Shown here: positions 29,833-40,985 of the stretch, in pieces
Numbering within the stretch: position 1 is the stretch's first letter
Layout: every line of letters starts with the position of its first letter
Position numbers and translations under genes: made by a program
Assembly: GCF_000227135.1 (NCBI RefSeq)
Contig: NC_018243.1
Location: 291,997-355,996, forward strand
Direction of reading: 5' to 3'
From: Leishmania donovani
Lineage: Eukaryota > Euglenozoa > Kinetoplastea > Trypanosomatida > Trypanosomatidae
DNA length: 64,000 nt
The notes under the pieces: model-generated
The model's database searches: none
The model's input: the letters and a program-made list of their open reading frames with translations, nothing else
Told to the model about the DNA's origin: nothing

Positions 29833-31821
29833 CTAGTCACCGTCAGCCTGCGCGTCGGCGTCGCCGTACAAATCCTGCTTCGTGAGGTGATAGGCTTTCT
29901 TGCGCTTCGTATTGTGCACCGGCTTTCTCTTCGCCCGCATTTCCTCGGCGATGATTTTCTTTCGCAGCACCGCCTTGCTCACGCTCGCAGCCTTATCGCC
30001 CTTCTCCGCCACCACAGCCGCCACGCGTGCCTCGACCCGCTCTTTGAGTGCTGCGTGGCGGTCCTGCTTCTTCATTTCACGCATCGCCTGGCGCTCGCTA
30101 CGGACCTTCTCACGCGTGCCGTCCACCTCCTTCAGCTCTCGCTCGATGCGCCGACGCTGAGCCGTCGGCGTCAGCGGTTGGAAGGACTCAGGATCCGCCG
30201 ACTGTCGCATGATGAGCTCTGCCTCGGAGAACATGGGACGCACCTCATGCGCCACACCGCGGGCCACGGCATACTTTCGGCAGAAAAACGCGATCTCCTG
30301 CATCACGGTGCGAGCCTCAGCGACCGCCTGCTCCGCGGCCAATGCCTCAACAGCCTCCAGCGAAGCTGTGGTGTCTCCGTTGCCGTTTCGCTTGCTAGCG
30401 CGCTTCCGCGTCGCCGGTGCCTTGGCCGCCATCGCCTGCGCTAGCTGCTCTGCCCTCCGCTGCGCGTACACCCCGCCGGCCAGGGGGGGGAAAAAGTTAT
30501 CCAGCACTCGCTTCTCCACGTAGTTGCCTTGGCTCATGGCGTAGAGGGGGATCCCGGCGGACAGGGCGAGGAAGAGGTTGGTGTCAAGCTCAGCTCTGAC
30601 AAGCTCGTCAAACGCCACATCGCAGATGTGCATCGTCAGGCCGACGCTCGTGCTGGACGAGAAGATCTGACGCTGCAGGATGTAGAAGATTTCGCCCACT
30701 ACGTTTGCGGTTGCCGTAACGGTGCCGATGTACTTGTGCAAGGCGGCCTGAGAGACACCGGCAGCTGTCTTCCACAGCGCGCTAAGAGCGGCGGTGTCAG
30801 CCTCCGGCTCCGCCACAGCGGCCTTGTCGTCGCGGCTGCGCTTAGCGCTCTTCTTGCTCCTCTCGGTCGGCGAGCGCAGCGCCGCGGCGGCGGCGCTCTC
30901 TCGCTTCGGGGGAGAAGCACCGGCTGAAGGAGCCGATGCATCGCCGCCATGCACATCCTTCACAAACTTCACGTACGCGAACACCATACGACGCACGAGG
31001 GCCAGGTACTTGTCCATGCGGTACCGGTCGATCGTGGGCCACTCGCGCGCCAGCACGCGGAAGAGACACCCATAAAAGAGCACCTTGCAGCGCGTCGTCC
31101 GCGGGGCATGAAGAAGGTCCGCAATCTTCTGCGCGCAGGCGAGTTGTACGAGCGGCTTGTCGGAGTGCCAGAGGCAGTAGTGGATGCCGCGGCACAGCTT
31201 CAGTAACACAAGCTCCACATCACACCACGCCTCCATCCAAGTCTGATAGCGCTCGCGGTGCACGTTTTCGCCTTGATAAACATGCACTGGCTTCGGCCCG
31301 ACGTTCAGACCAGCTTCCACATCGTCATCGTTGTTCGCTGCGAAGTCGCCTGCAGGGTTGTCGTAGCGACCATAGAGCTCCTTGTCACGCCGCTCCTGAG
31401 CCTGCCGATGGCGGAACTCGCGCATGGCCACGCGCCGGCGGTCCTCGCGCTCCTGTTCGGCCACCTTCTCCCGGAACCGCTGCAGCGCCAGTGGAAGGTT
31501 CTCATAGCGGTACGGGTTCGGCGTCTTCGGATGCGCCTTGAAGTAGGCCCTCACCTCCGCGATCTCAGCCTCGTAAGTTTTCTCCATCGCGGCCATGGCC
31601 TCGGTGAGTCGCTCCAGATAGTGCGGCACCTCGGCCAGAACGGCATCACGCACCGCCACCTCGTTGTGGGCCAGACGCTTACACAGGATCTCCACCTGCA
31701 CCATCTCCGACTCGAGGTCGATGACGCCCCCCGGCAGTGAGTCCGGAAGGACATCGGGATCTGGGTAGTTGATCGGCAGCTGCGCCTCGCGCTTGCGCAG
31801 ATCCTTCTTCTTGATCTTCAT
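29833..31821 (-). CDS. RRP1: Ribosomal RNA processing protein 1 (RRP1/Nop52-like)
   Basis: 662 residues from the ATG at 31821 (MKIKKKDLRKREAQ). The Nop52 domain is split: the first part, EMVQVEILCKRLAHNEVAVRDAV (about 39-61), is the helical repeat 'laheevkvRd-a' that opens the domain. After an insert rich in charged residues come EAWCDVELVLLKLCRGIHYCLWHSDKPLVQ (197-226), CLFRVLAREWPTIDRYRMDKYLALVRR (252-278) and AYVKFV. These are the signature segments of RRP1, a nucleolar factor for 27S/ITS1 processing and 60S assembly. The insert at about 85-190 is larger than in yeast. The C-terminal third is Lys/Arg-rich coiled coil, fitting RNA binding and nucleolar targeting. It is separated from its neighbours by about 1 kb on each side. 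Confidence 0.85.
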   Translation of the reverse strand: MKIKKKDLRKREAQLPINYPDPDVLPDSLPGGVIDLESEMVQVEILCKRLAHNEVAVRDAVLAEVPHYLERLTEAMAAMEKTYEAEIAEVRAYFKAHPKTPNPYRYENLPLALQRFREKVAEQEREDRRRVAMREFRHRQAQERRDKELYGRYDNPAGDFAANNDDDVEAGLNVGPKPVHVYQGENVHRERYQTWMEAWCDVELVLLKLCRGIHYCLWHSDKPLVQLACAQKIADLLHAPRTTRCKVLFYGCLFRVLAREWPTIDRYRMDKYLALVRRMVFAYVKFVKDVHGGDASAPSAGASPPKRESAAAAALRSPTERSKKSAKRSRDDKAAVAEPEADTAALSALWKTAAGVSQAALHKYIGTVTATANVVGEIFYILQRQIFSSSTSVGLTMHICDVAFDELVRAELDTNLFLALSAGIPLYAMSQGNYVEKRVLDNFFPPLAGGVYAQRRAEQLAQAMAAKAPATRKRASKRNGNGDTTASLEAVEALAAEQAVAEARTVMQEIAFFCRKYAVARGVAHEVRPMFSEAELIMRQSADPESFQPLTPTAQRRRIERELKEVDGTREKVRSERQAMREMKKQDRHAALKERVEARVAAVVAEKGDKAASVSKAVLRKKIIAEEMRAKRKPVHNTKRKKAYHLTKQDLYGDADAQADGD

Positions 31822-32916
31822 TGCTTTGAGTGGCGGCGGTCGTGTGGGCGGGATACGATGCTGACAACCAGCGAGGGGAAAGACGGTGACTGCGTACGTG
31901 AGATGTCCATACACAATCGGAGACTAGGAAAAAAAGGAAGAGGATACGTCGGTGCGTTACCGATAGGTGGAAGAGGCGATGATGTGGTGACGTTAGAGAG
32001 AGCGAGAGAGATGGAGGGAGAAAAGAGAGGAGATTGGATTTGTGTGCATGGATGCGTGGGGGTGGAGAAGAAGGAAGAGGAGGAAGAGGAGAAAGAGGAG
32101 GGGGGCAGTGTTGCCGTGCATTCGTCTTCTTTAGAGGGAAGAGGTCGTTCACCGGTCGAAGGCACAAAGAACACTACCACAGAGGTGGCTATCGTGTTTC
32201 ACAAAAGAAAAAGAAGTTTTGTTTTCAGTTTTCTTTCTGTTCGCACTCCTAGAATGCGGTGCGAACTGATGGCTTCAGCGGCAGGGAAGAAAAACAGATA
32301 AGCGTCTCCTGCGCTCCTCGCTCGCTCGCTCCGCCTTGGTCAGAAGGAAGAGTGAAAAGGGTGAAGCAATGGACAGCCTCTCTGTGAAAAACACCGAGGC
32401 GCGCTTGTTGCCCTCGAACCAGCGCATCCCTGCATCCAAAAGCACAACACACCGCTTACACTCTGAGGGAAGGGGGGAGGCGATGTGTGTTGGACGCCGG
32501 GGCAAAACCGCCGTCATGTGTGCAAATGAGCAACGAAGTAAACGAGCAATACGAAAGAAAAAGAAAACGGTCGCTAACTGAAGCTCCGCAGCTCCGGCAC
32601 CGCAGTGTGGAAGCAAAAAGGATAGCAAAACAAAATCAAAAAAAAGGAAGAGGGAGAGATGAGCAGCTGTACATTGGAGTGTCTTCGTATGTGTGACCAC
32701 TCTTTTCTTTGTGTATGTGAGCACATCGCGCCTTTCCTATAGTACTGACTTCTTCGCTAGACGTCTCACTAGGCAGTGATTGTCTCTGCTCATCGGAATC
32801 GCCGTCGAAGAGGAAGAGAATGACAGTATAGTGACACACACACACACGCCAGGAGCGACCAGAGAACGATGCTAAAATGAGAAAAATGAGCAGGAGGAGG
32901 AGAGGATCGGCGGCAT
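31822..32916. other. Intergenic region, 1.1 kb
   Basis: Minus-strand leader of the RRP1-like gene with strong T/C tracts (about 32060-32110) and the 3' UTR of the next gene. (CA)n lies at about 32835-32847. No supported gene. Confidence 0.65.
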
Positions 32917-33810
32917 CTACAAGGTTTCCAGGCGCGATGATAGAGGTGAAAAAGGTTGGATTGCGCCAGGGAAAGCCGAAGCTTGCGGCTTCGCCATCGT
33001 AGACGAGGAAGCGTTCATGGTGTTCTCCTTATCCCATGGCGCTGAAGCCTGCGACACGGCACCGGCCTCCAGCTGCTTGATACGTGCCTCTGCCCTTTGC
33101 AGCGCGCGCAGCAGCTCGCTGTCTCGCACATACAATGGCGCAGGGGCGGACGTTGTATTTTGGGTCTCGGAAGTCGGGTGCTCTTGAAGACCTCCGCTAC
33201 GCCCCGAGGAGCAGTGCTTCTTGGTCTTGATCCGCCTCCGGCCAGCGCGCAACGAATGGGCTTCATTGGCCGTGGCGCAAACGAGCTCCGCACGCGGTAA
33301 GTGTGGTCGAGAGTACGCATCGCAGCCCAGGCGCTCGTCGCCCTGTCCACGTGCAGAGCGTGCAGCTGTCACATCAGCGTGAGAGAACAGCACCCGGCAC
33401 GACGGCTTTGCCAGCGCAATCTCCACCCGCTCTTCCTGCTCCTCGCACCGTAGCCTCCAGCGGGTAATCTGCTCCTCGGAAAGCAGCTGTGAGAAGTGCG
33501 TTCTCCATGGCAACCGCCGGTTGCCACCGCAACGTTGCTCGCTGGGGCGCCGCGGCCCCGCCGATTTGGAGAAGAGGTGCCGATGTGCTGTCGTTACTGA
33601 GCACGTCTTACTCCTCTGGCAGACCGACGGTACCAGCGCACTAATGAAGGGGGAGGCGGTGCCATCAGCGGCCCGTTGCACACCGCACGAGGAGCCGATG
33701 GCTACAATGAAAGGGTTCCTACGCTGCGCCGCCGCAGGAATCACGTCAGAGCTGCGATGGCCTGCAGCCCTGAAGAGCGGCAACGATTCTGCAAGCATCT
33801 CTTGCGACAT
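32917..33810 (-). CDS. Hypothetical protein with short C-terminal coiled coil
   Basis: 297 residues from the ATG at 33810. Not recognised. It is basic and low in hydrophobic stretches, so it is probably soluble and partly disordered. Two helical segments stand out: SQLLSEEQITRWRLRCEEQEERVEIAL (about 108-134, given here by its ends and charge pattern) and SELLRALQRAEARIKQLEAG (about 230-250), which has heptad spacing. A KEN tripeptide (in WDKENTMN) follows the coiled coil; it may be a chance match to the APC/C degron. The frame is long and uninterrupted with coding-like third positions, but conservation cannot be tested here. Neighbours are the giant calflagin-like gene upstream and RRP1 downstream in the transcription unit. 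Confidence 0.6.
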   Translation of the reverse strand: MSQEMLAESLPLFRAAGHRSSDVIPAAAQRRNPFIVAIGSSCGVQRAADGTASPFISALVPSVCQRSKTCSVTTAHRHLFSKSAGPRRPSEQRCGGNRRLPWRTHFSQLLSEEQITRWRLRCEEQEERVEIALAKPSCRVLFSHADVTAARSARGQGDERLGCDAYSRPHLPRAELVCATANEAHSLRAGRRRIKTKKHCSSGRSGGLQEHPTSETQNTTSAPAPLYVRDSELLRALQRAEARIKQLEAGAVSQASAPWDKENTMNASSSTMAKPQASAFPGAIQPFSPLSSRLETL

Positions 33811-34748
33811 GAGTGCGCATGCGATCCCACGCCGCTGCGATAACGTACCTGGTTACGGAGGTTGAAGTGCACTGTGAAACATAAAGACACACAAAAAAAA
33901 AAATAAAAGAGAGCGGCGACGGCGCGCAGCGAGGAAAGCAGTGAAATGAATCACCCTCTTGAAGCATGAAACCTGCCTGAGCTCCGTGCAGCACTTCTGT
34001 CTTGTGCTCGGAGGCGTGGGTGTGTGTATGTGCGACTCTTCTGCACCGCTAGTGCTTTTGTAGTGTCTTAGCAGCAGAGGCTAGCCACGCCGGTCGAAAG
34101 AGAGCAAGCAAAAGGCAACCCATCTGCTCATTCCACAGCACCGGGTGATCGAAGACTGCAGTTTCGCGGTACCGGTAGCGGTCCCCGCCCCACCTCTGTA
34201 CTCGGGGTATGCACTTTCGTTTTCCGTTTCTTTCTTGCGGTTTCCGGCTATGCGGTGTCTCAGCCTGTGATGGCGGACAAAAAAGCAGTCAGGGAACGCA
34301 GAGTTCGCGCGAGGCCGACAAGCGAACACGCGTAGACCGGGAGACACTGTAGTGCACAAACGACGCACCGAGCTGGGTGGAAGAAAAGGTAAAACTGTAC
34401 ATGGCACAAGATGAGTAAAAGGAAAGAAGTGAACGCGTTCTGGGAAAAAGAGAAACACAAGGGAAAAGATACCCATATAGGGGCACACGACCGCACTGTG
34501 TAGATGCAGCCGTACAAGACACAGGCACACCCACAAACACATGCACCCTATACGCATGAAAGGCGACGAAGAAAACGGCAGCCACCGCCCTTACGCCTCG
34601 AAGTGGTGGTCAGGGGGAAAAGGTCTCAAATCGATGGAGAAACTCTTCCTTCTTCACTGAAAGTAGAGCCGCATCGCCGTGCCAGCGACAGAGGCAGCTG
34701 CGATTAGCGCCACACTCGTAAAAGGCCTCTAGCGTACATACGCGAGCA
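33811..34748. other. Intergenic region, 0.94 kb
   Basis: Leader of the 297-residue gene and 3' UTR of the giant gene. An A/T-rich homopolymer (A11-12) lies near 33892-33903. No supported gene. Confidence 0.65.
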
Positions 34749-37700
34749 TCACTGAGAGGCGTACTCCTCCATAACGGCTATCGCGTCGATAGAGTCGTCA
34801 TACCCGTAGCCATTCCCTTCGGGCTGGAGATCCTGTTCGGAGGCCCAGATGGCAAACCCGTTGAAGAGCAGCTTTCCCCCTTCGCGGCACTGCCGGTCGA
34901 CATGCTGAAACACCTCCACGGGGTTTTCGACATGTGCGCCCCATCGACGGAGAAGCTGGCGTGCCATTCGGAACTGAGACAGCGACACCTCCTTCTTCAT
35001 TGGGGCCGCCTCCAGTGTGATTTGATAGGGTTGCATGGATGCTTCATAGAGGGCAACCGCAGCACTGCGAGTGTATGGCGCTGCTGTCGCGCCGTCCGCA
35101 GCCACTGCCGCATCTGCGGCATCATCCGCTCGTGTGCTCGTCCTGGCCCCAACAGACTCTCCGCTTGGGCTGCCCTCATCTGGGTCAGCTGTGCCACATC
35201 GCTGCTGCTTCTGCACGACGTGGAGGGTTTCCGGGTGAACATGGCCACCGCACGCCAGCACATCAAACATGAAGTAGAGCTGGAGGTACCGATACAGATA
35301 TTCCAGGAAGGCGTTGAACTCCCACGGCATGAGCACCTGCTCCTCCGTGTGTTGAGTGAGATATACCACATTCTGGCGTTTCCCCGCCACGTCCTTGGTC
35401 GCTCTGAAAGCGCGCAGCAGCGCTGGGGTGAAGTCTGCGCGGAAGGACTGCAGCTGAACCATGTCCATTAGCCCGCGCGCGATGTCGGACACCGTCAGGT
35501 ACCCACGTCGGCGGTGGTCCATGCACATAAAGAGCTCACGACGCTGCTGACGACGCTGCAGGGACGGGCCAAAGGGCAGCAGGATGCGAAGGCGCTCCCA
35601 GTAGGACAGTTTTGAATAGACATCGTAGCCGCCCAGCGCGCCGACAACGGCGTCTTGGGCGGTGAGCGTCTCGCGGAAGCCCTGGGTCCTGATGCCTTGC
35701 AGGTATGACTTCCGGGCGCGAGAGGCAATGAGGTGCGAGCGGCCCACGAGGAAAGCTGCAATGGAGTGTGCACCACGTCGGTAGGTCCCATCCACCACGA
35801 CGCCTGTCGTCTGCATATCATTCCACATGTCGGCCATCACGCTGGATAGCGTGCTCAACAACTCTACGGGCACGATGCTCAAAGGAATGAGGAGGAGAAG
35901 ACTCTCAGAAAGCAGCTCTGCCATGTTTGCTTGATGCGCTGCTGGGGTGCTGGGGCTTCTGTGCTCACTGCCCTCAGCAGACACGATGCCCGAAGAAGCC
36001 TCTAGCAACGTGAGGGTGTAGTTCAGGCTGACGTACGCTGAGACAAAGTGGTGCACGTACTCCAAGAGGAAACGGAAATCACCGCGATGCACCTTGCGTG
36101 AGTCGGGGCCTGTGGGGTGAAGCGCCGCGTTACATCCGCACTCACAGCTGTCAAACCACAGCGGCACGGCCAAAGAAAGGGAAGATGCTTGAGCCTCTCC
36201 GCCGTCCCCAGGTGGCGCTGCCTCAGCTGTTGGCTTTTCGTCCATGCCGAAGACGCGGGTGGTTATTTCTTCAACGCCCCAGCGACGCTCCAGCACGGAA
36301 GAGGTGATTTCGACCGGAAGGTAGCCGTCCTCATCCTCGGAAACCTCGACTGGGTACGACTCTGGCAAGCCTTCGCGATGCTGCTTTACGCGGAGAATCT
36401 CCCGTATCGCGGACTTCCGCTCGCGGCGATGCTCTGCCGACATCGTGAAGGGGATGCGCTGCGCGTGCGACTCTCGCCACCAGTCGTACAAGGACTCTAG
36501 TGCGTAATGCTCCGCACGATAGGAGCTGTACCAGAGTAACACGTTTTGCAGCGAGATGAGCCCCTTGTATGTGTTGTCGACGTGATGGGACCGCAGCCAT
36601 TGGTGCGCCTCTTCAATGGTAGGAATGGCCGAAACACCTCCTTCCGTAAAGCGGCCAAAGCACGCCAGTAGGCGCCGGAAGTCTTGCTCGGAGAGGAGCA
36701 CCTCTACAGGCCCATCCTGAGCGGCACCTCTCGCCTCCGAGGTGGCTTGCACGGTCGATTCGTACGCTGTTTCCACCAACAAGTATCCCAGGACAAACTG
36801 CAAGAAGGAGCTGAAGTCGCGGCGGGCGATTCCCAGGTCGCCCTTGTCGCAGCTGCAGCGGCCACTTTGGCTTGCTATGAACTGAAGCGCGCGCGCGCCC
36901 ACTTCAGTCACGTGGTCCTCGTCTAGGTGAAGCCGTTGAAAGAAGGGCATGTACTGCTCATAAAATGCATGGAGAAAGGCCGCCTGCCCACCGCTTGCAC
37001 TTTCCGCCGGTTCACTGTGTTGTGCTTCCTGCTCGGTCAACTCAGCAAAGACTCGATAGCAGCTGACGAGAGTGCGCAGCGGCATCGCGCGGCTGAGGGC
37101 CAGCAGCTCGCTCTCGCCGTCCCACTTCGGGTAGTCAGCGTCACTGCCGTCCTTTGCCGCCGACAACGAAACGTCGAGGTCGTCATCGTACCGCTTGTGG
37201 GTCTTCCAGTACCTGAAGCAGTGCTGACGCGTGTAGTTGAACACCATAACAAAAATAATGTGGTGCACCCTGGCTGTCTGCGTCCTCTCTTGAGCATTCT
37301 GCTCTTCTGCTTCGTCGTCGCACCCGTGCCAGTCGGCCGTCAAGTGCGACACACTCTGGAAAGAGCGGAAGGCGCTCTCAATGGTGAATGTGGGGTTCAC
37401 CGCTTGCGTAATGAGCACATCCGCCGCACTGTTCGCCGGGAGCAAAAGTGCCTGTGCGTTGTTCAACAACACCTCCGCCGGGCACTCCAGGTACTTGCAA
37501 ATCGCCGCCACAGCACGGACAAAATGAGACTGAGTTACGTCCGTGGCCATCGGCGGCCGCGTCGCGCTGAACTGAACACCGTCGAAGCAGACGTCAGAAT
37601 TCGCCGACTTTTCCGCCCCTGGCGCGGTGTCCTCAATCCCACGCTGCGCAGCGGCGAAGCCGAAAAGTGCGCGCACAGCAAACTCCATGTGCACCGGGTC

Positions 37701-39713
37701 CTCCGTTGGTGAGAAACGATCGACTGACTCAGAACGTAATCGATACAGCCACCTCGTTAGCGCCGCCGACTCGACATCGTCACTAGCAGAAAGAGCGGAC
37801 CAGCAGCGAGGGTCAAGAGAGGCATACCGCACTGCCATCGCAGCCACGCGAGCGCTGTGATTGGTGTACTGAGGCAGCTCCGCCGCTACCTCCAGCGCCT
37901 TAGTGGCCAACAGTGGACTGCATGCAGAAAAATCGTCTTGGACGGTGGAGACCTCGCGGAGGAAGGACGCCGTGAAGGCGCGCTGCCGCTTCGTTTCATC
38001 CATGCCAAGCGCACGACGGAGCTCATCGATAGAGCGCAGGGATGGGGATACATGGCGCCCCCGCGCTAGGTTTTGAAGCACCATGGCGCAAAGTGCATCG
38101 AAACTGACACCTTTCACCCCATCCTCAGCGTCACTATCGGCAACTGAGTCGAAAAGCTGACGCACAACATCCAGGACCAATGCTGGTGTCAGCGGGCCAC
38201 ACCCCGCGGCAGTACCCAGGAGAGGATCGAGGTCGGCGTCATGTCTCGCCTGTGCTGCCACTAATGCGGTGCGGAAGGTGTCGAAGTCGATACGCCTTGG
38301 CAAGCATAGACCGTCGCCCAGCCCCTCCACTTCCGACCCTTTCAGCTGGTGGAAGAGGACGTCTCGGTACAAATCGTGGAGTGCCAGGTAATACCTCAAG
38401 TACTGGCACAGCTGGCCGGTAGTCGCAATAGTGCCGTGAGCTCCAGCAGCGCACTCAAATGCCTTGCGGGACAAAATCTGGTGCACGGTCCGATTCGGCA
38501 GAGAGTCCCATATCTCCAACAGATGCCAGCACATATCCTCAGCATCCTCGGCCGTCAGCACCTCGCGGCCGCGGCGCCACCTCGCGACCTGCTCCTCCAC
38601 CTCCCTTTCCAGACCTTCCGCTTTCGCAAGTAGCTGCTTGTAGGCTCCAGAGAGATGAGCGAACGGCTCCAGTTCCGCCAGCTCGGACTTGACCTCACTC
38701 AGATAAAGCAGTCGCGCGCGCCATTGCTGTCGTACGTTGTTCTCGCGCTGTGCTAATACGAGAGAGAGCGGCATCGGTGCGACGCCGTATGAAGCAAAGT
38801 CCTCTTCCTGACCACAGAAAGAGAGCGCACACTCCATGGCGGCCCACTCCGCGAACACCAGAAGTGGGACGCTCGAAGGCGCTGAGGCGTTGTCACAGCT
38901 GCGCAGAGGATTACTGCTCTGCCGCCTCGTCATCGGCACCATCCGCTTTTCGTACTCTTTCGCTAAAGCGATGAGCCGTGGCGCTAGAGAGTCGTCGATT
39001 GTGCTCACTGCGGTCGAGCTTGCGCCTTTTTTGGCGCATGCCAGGACGGAGGGCATTTGAGAGCAGAACTGCCTCATAACGGGTGCGCCGAGCGTGGACG
39101 TGGTGAGTTGAACTGCCGATCCGTCCCTCCACACTTTCTCCAGCGCATCTTGGGAGAGCGCCGTTCCCTTTGTACTTTGAAGTAAAGCACTATGCTCAGA
39201 TGACCGCGTAAGGGCCTTCATGAACGTCTTTGTTTCTTTAGGGAGTGCTTTCTGTTCCTGCAGTATCGCCAGCACATGGTAGAACTCGCAGCACGCCATC
39301 ATCCACACTCGGTAGTCCCACCGGGCGATGAAACGGCCATCTCGGACGACGCTAAACACCTCTGTTGCGGCATGGAGAGCATGCTCTGCTGACACGGCGG
39401 ACAGCAACCGCCGAAAGAGAACTGCGTTGTACGGATGTAGCGTGCCCTTTCCCTCACCATGGAATAAGGGATGCTTTAGGAGAGGCGCCTGTTCGACTAG
39501 AAGTGAATCGCACGCGAAAAGGCACCCGTCTCGTAAGACGAGTTCCTGGGACGCCTGCCGCGCTGTGCTACTCGCGCACGACGCAAAAACACTCGATCTT
39601 TCACGAACACCGTTCGGCTCCAACACCCCGTACAACTTCGGGTCCAGACCCCAGCGTTGTTGGAGGTCGATGTACACATCGCGAAACGAAAGGGAGGAGG
39701 AGGTGCACCCCAT
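34749..39713 (-). CDS. Giant acylated EF-hand-like protein with calflagin-type C-terminal unit
   Basis: 1654 residues from the ATG at 39713; the in-frame opening five codons earlier begins with TTG. The N-terminus MGCTSSSLSF fits co-translational myristoylation at Gly2 and palmitoylation at Cys3, so membrane (flagellar) attachment is likely. Residues about 1370-1654 align along their length with the neighbouring calflagin: WERLRILLP with its WEKICQRLP, RELFMCMDHRRRGYLT with its ELFKRFCQSDTEKLT, FNAFLEYLYRYLQLYFMFD with its [24 protein letters not shown] region, and RRWGAHVENPVEVFQHVD then AIWAS with its GEWGLVIEDPDTIFKEID then AAWAS. An 85-residue insert splits the last two EF-hands. The EF loops have lost most calcium ligands. 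Similar 'FLxFxLxYxxxE' helices recur at about 150, 830, 965 and 1230, suggesting several decayed units. Function unknown; a scaffold at the flagellar membrane is an inference. Confidence 0.75.
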   Translation of the reverse strand: MGCTSSSLSFRDVYIDLQQRWGLDPKLYGVLEPNGVRERSSVFASCASSTARQASQELVLRDGCLFACDSLLVEQAPLLKHPLFHGEGKGTLHPYNAVLFRRLLSAVSAEHALHAATEVFSVVRDGRFIARWDYRVWMMACCEFYHVLAILQEQKALPKETKTFMKALTRSSEHSALLQSTKGTALSQDALEKVWRDGSAVQLTTSTLGAPVMRQFCSQMPSVLACAKKGASSTAVSTIDDSLAPRLIALAKEYEKRMVPMTRRQSSNPLRSCDNASAPSSVPLLVFAEWAAMECALSFCGQEEDFASYGVAPMPLSLVLAQRENNVRQQWRARLLYLSEVKSELAELEPFAHLSGAYKQLLAKAEGLEREVEEQVARWRRGREVLTAEDAEDMCWHLLEIWDSLPNRTVHQILSRKAFECAAGAHGTIATTGQLCQYLRYYLALHDLYRDVLFHQLKGSEVEGLGDGLCLPRRIDFDTFRTALVAAQARHDADLDPLLGTAAGCGPLTPALVLDVVRQLFDSVADSDAEDGVKGVSFDALCAMVLQNLARGRHVSPSLRSIDELRRALGMDETKRQRAFTASFLREVSTVQDDFSACSPLLATKALEVAAELPQYTNHSARVAAMAVRYASLDPRCWSALSASDDVESAALTRWLYRLRSESVDRFSPTEDPVHMEFAVRALFGFAAAQRGIEDTAPGAEKSANSDVCFDGVQFSATRPPMATDVTQSHFVRAVAAICKYLECPAEVLLNNAQALLLPANSAADVLITQAVNPTFTIESAFRSFQSVSHLTADWHGCDDEAEEQNAQERTQTARVHHIIFVMVFNYTRQHCFRYWKTHKRYDDDLDVSLSAAKDGSDADYPKWDGESELLALSRAMPLRTLVSCYRVFAELTEQEAQHSEPAESASGGQAAFLHAFYEQYMPFFQRLHLDEDHVTEVGARALQFIASQSGRCSCDKGDLGIARRDFSSFLQFVLGYLLVETAYESTVQATSEARGAAQDGPVEVLLSEQDFRRLLACFGRFTEGGVSAIPTIEEAHQWLRSHHVDNTYKGLISLQNVLLWYSSYRAEHYALESLYDWWRESHAQRIPFTMSAEHRRERKSAIREILRVKQHREGLPESYPVEVSEDEDGYLPVEITSSVLERRWGVEEITTRVFGMDEKPTAEAAPPGDGGEAQASSLSLAVPLWFDSCECGCNAALHPTGPDSRKVHRGDFRFLLEYVHHFVSAYVSLNYTLTLLEASSGIVSAEGSEHRSPSTPAAHQANMAELLSESLLLLIPLSIVPVELLSTLSSVMADMWNDMQTTGVVVDGTYRRGAHSIAAFLVGRSHLIASRARKSYLQGIRTQGFRETLTAQDAVVGALGGYDVYSKLSYWERLRILLPFGPSLQRRQQRRELFMCMDHRRRGYLTVSDIARGLMDMVQLQSFRADFTPALLRAFRATKDVAGKRQNVVYLTQHTEEQVLMPWEFNAFLEYLYRYLQLYFMFDVLACGGHVHPETLHVVQKQQRCGTADPDEGSPSGESVGARTSTRADDAADAAVAADGATAAPYTRSAAVALYEASMQPYQITLEAAPMKKEVSLSQFRMARQLLRRWGAHVENPVEVFQHVDRQCREGGKLLFNGFAIWASEQDLQPEGNGYGYDDSIDAIAVMEEYASQ

Positions 39714-40985
39714 TGCTGGAAAACGCAAGGATAAGAAGAAAATGAGGGCTTTTTGCGTTCGCCCTGCGTCGTGGAGCGAGAGTTACAACGCCGATTTGTC
39801 TGTGCGCGCGTGTGCCCGTCCATAGAAAAAGGAAATAGGATGTTTGACCACACCTTTGAATGCCCGCCGAAGGAGATGACGGGTGCAGTAGGTGAAAGTG
39901 CTCGTTCAGTCAAGCAGGCTAACACCGCGACACATGTGCCTTCCGTCCGCTGATGAGTCAGCATCGTGTACGCACAAAGGAGAACAAGGAACAAAGGAAC
40001 GACAGTCCGTTTTTGATGGACAAAGGAAGAGCGAAAAAAGTACATCGCACTCCACAAAAAGGTAGTCGCAGAGCATACTTCATCTGTCGTTGCGCTTCCG
40101 CGGCAGTGAAGCTATGTTGATGCATGCGTGTACCTGTGTGACGCTCTGCACCTCAGGTGCCGCAGCTGTACCTCTGAAGAATGCCGAAGTGCTTTTCGAT
40201 GCATGAAGCAGAGCGACAGAGCAACATGCGAAGTGCAAAACTCAGAACCCGGGTGCTCACGCTTGGCTGTGAGAAGTTTCTCGTGGTTTTGCTTTTATTT
40301 TTGCTGTTTGGCAGAGGCTCAAGTATTCAGCGGCGAATAGAAAAAAAGAATAAAACCACATGAAGCGGACAAGGAAAATATTTAAAAAAGTGAAAAGTTC
40401 GTATACATAATCCCTAGAAAAGTGAATGTAAGATCACGGATTCGCTCTGCAGTGACAGCGCGCATCGCCCGACTCGAGGAAAAGCTTTCGTGCACATTGT
40501 GGCAAGCAGATCACGGAAAAGAAAAAAAGATCGAGGCCACGCAAGGAAAGGAAGTCTGTCCACACCTCTTAAATCTTTCGCTCGAGTTGTCACCCAGCAA
40601 CGCCACCATGAAACTGCGTTGCAACACACCGACGCACACCACAAAGGTCCCAGGAAAAGGGACAAAAAAAGAGACCACCAAGGACAGAGAAAAATAAGAG
40701 TCGCTCAGTGAAAAATACTTCTTTGGAGGGTTAGCACGAGGTGCGAACTCCGCTCGTTCGTGAACTCCACTTGTAACACGAGAATACGTTACGATTTTTA
40801 CGTACTGAATTGGGGAGGCGAGAGGAAAAAAAAGCAGGGGAAGAAGTCGATGTTTCGCTCAGGTTGCAAAGGGGGAAAGCTATGGGGAAAAGATTTGAAA
40901 AAGACAAGCTCTTCTCATCGCGGTGCATAGTTATGAGTTCGCAGAATTCAAAGGAATCTACTGCTTCCCGTTGTACAGATAGCCC
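39714..40985. other. Intergenic region, 1.27 kb: calflagin 3' UTR and leader of the giant gene
   Basis: No supported gene. Minus-strand T/C-rich stretches lie at about 39720-39750 and 39970-40050. The rest is A-rich on the plus strand without repeats. The composition is less GC-rich than most of the window. Confidence 0.65.
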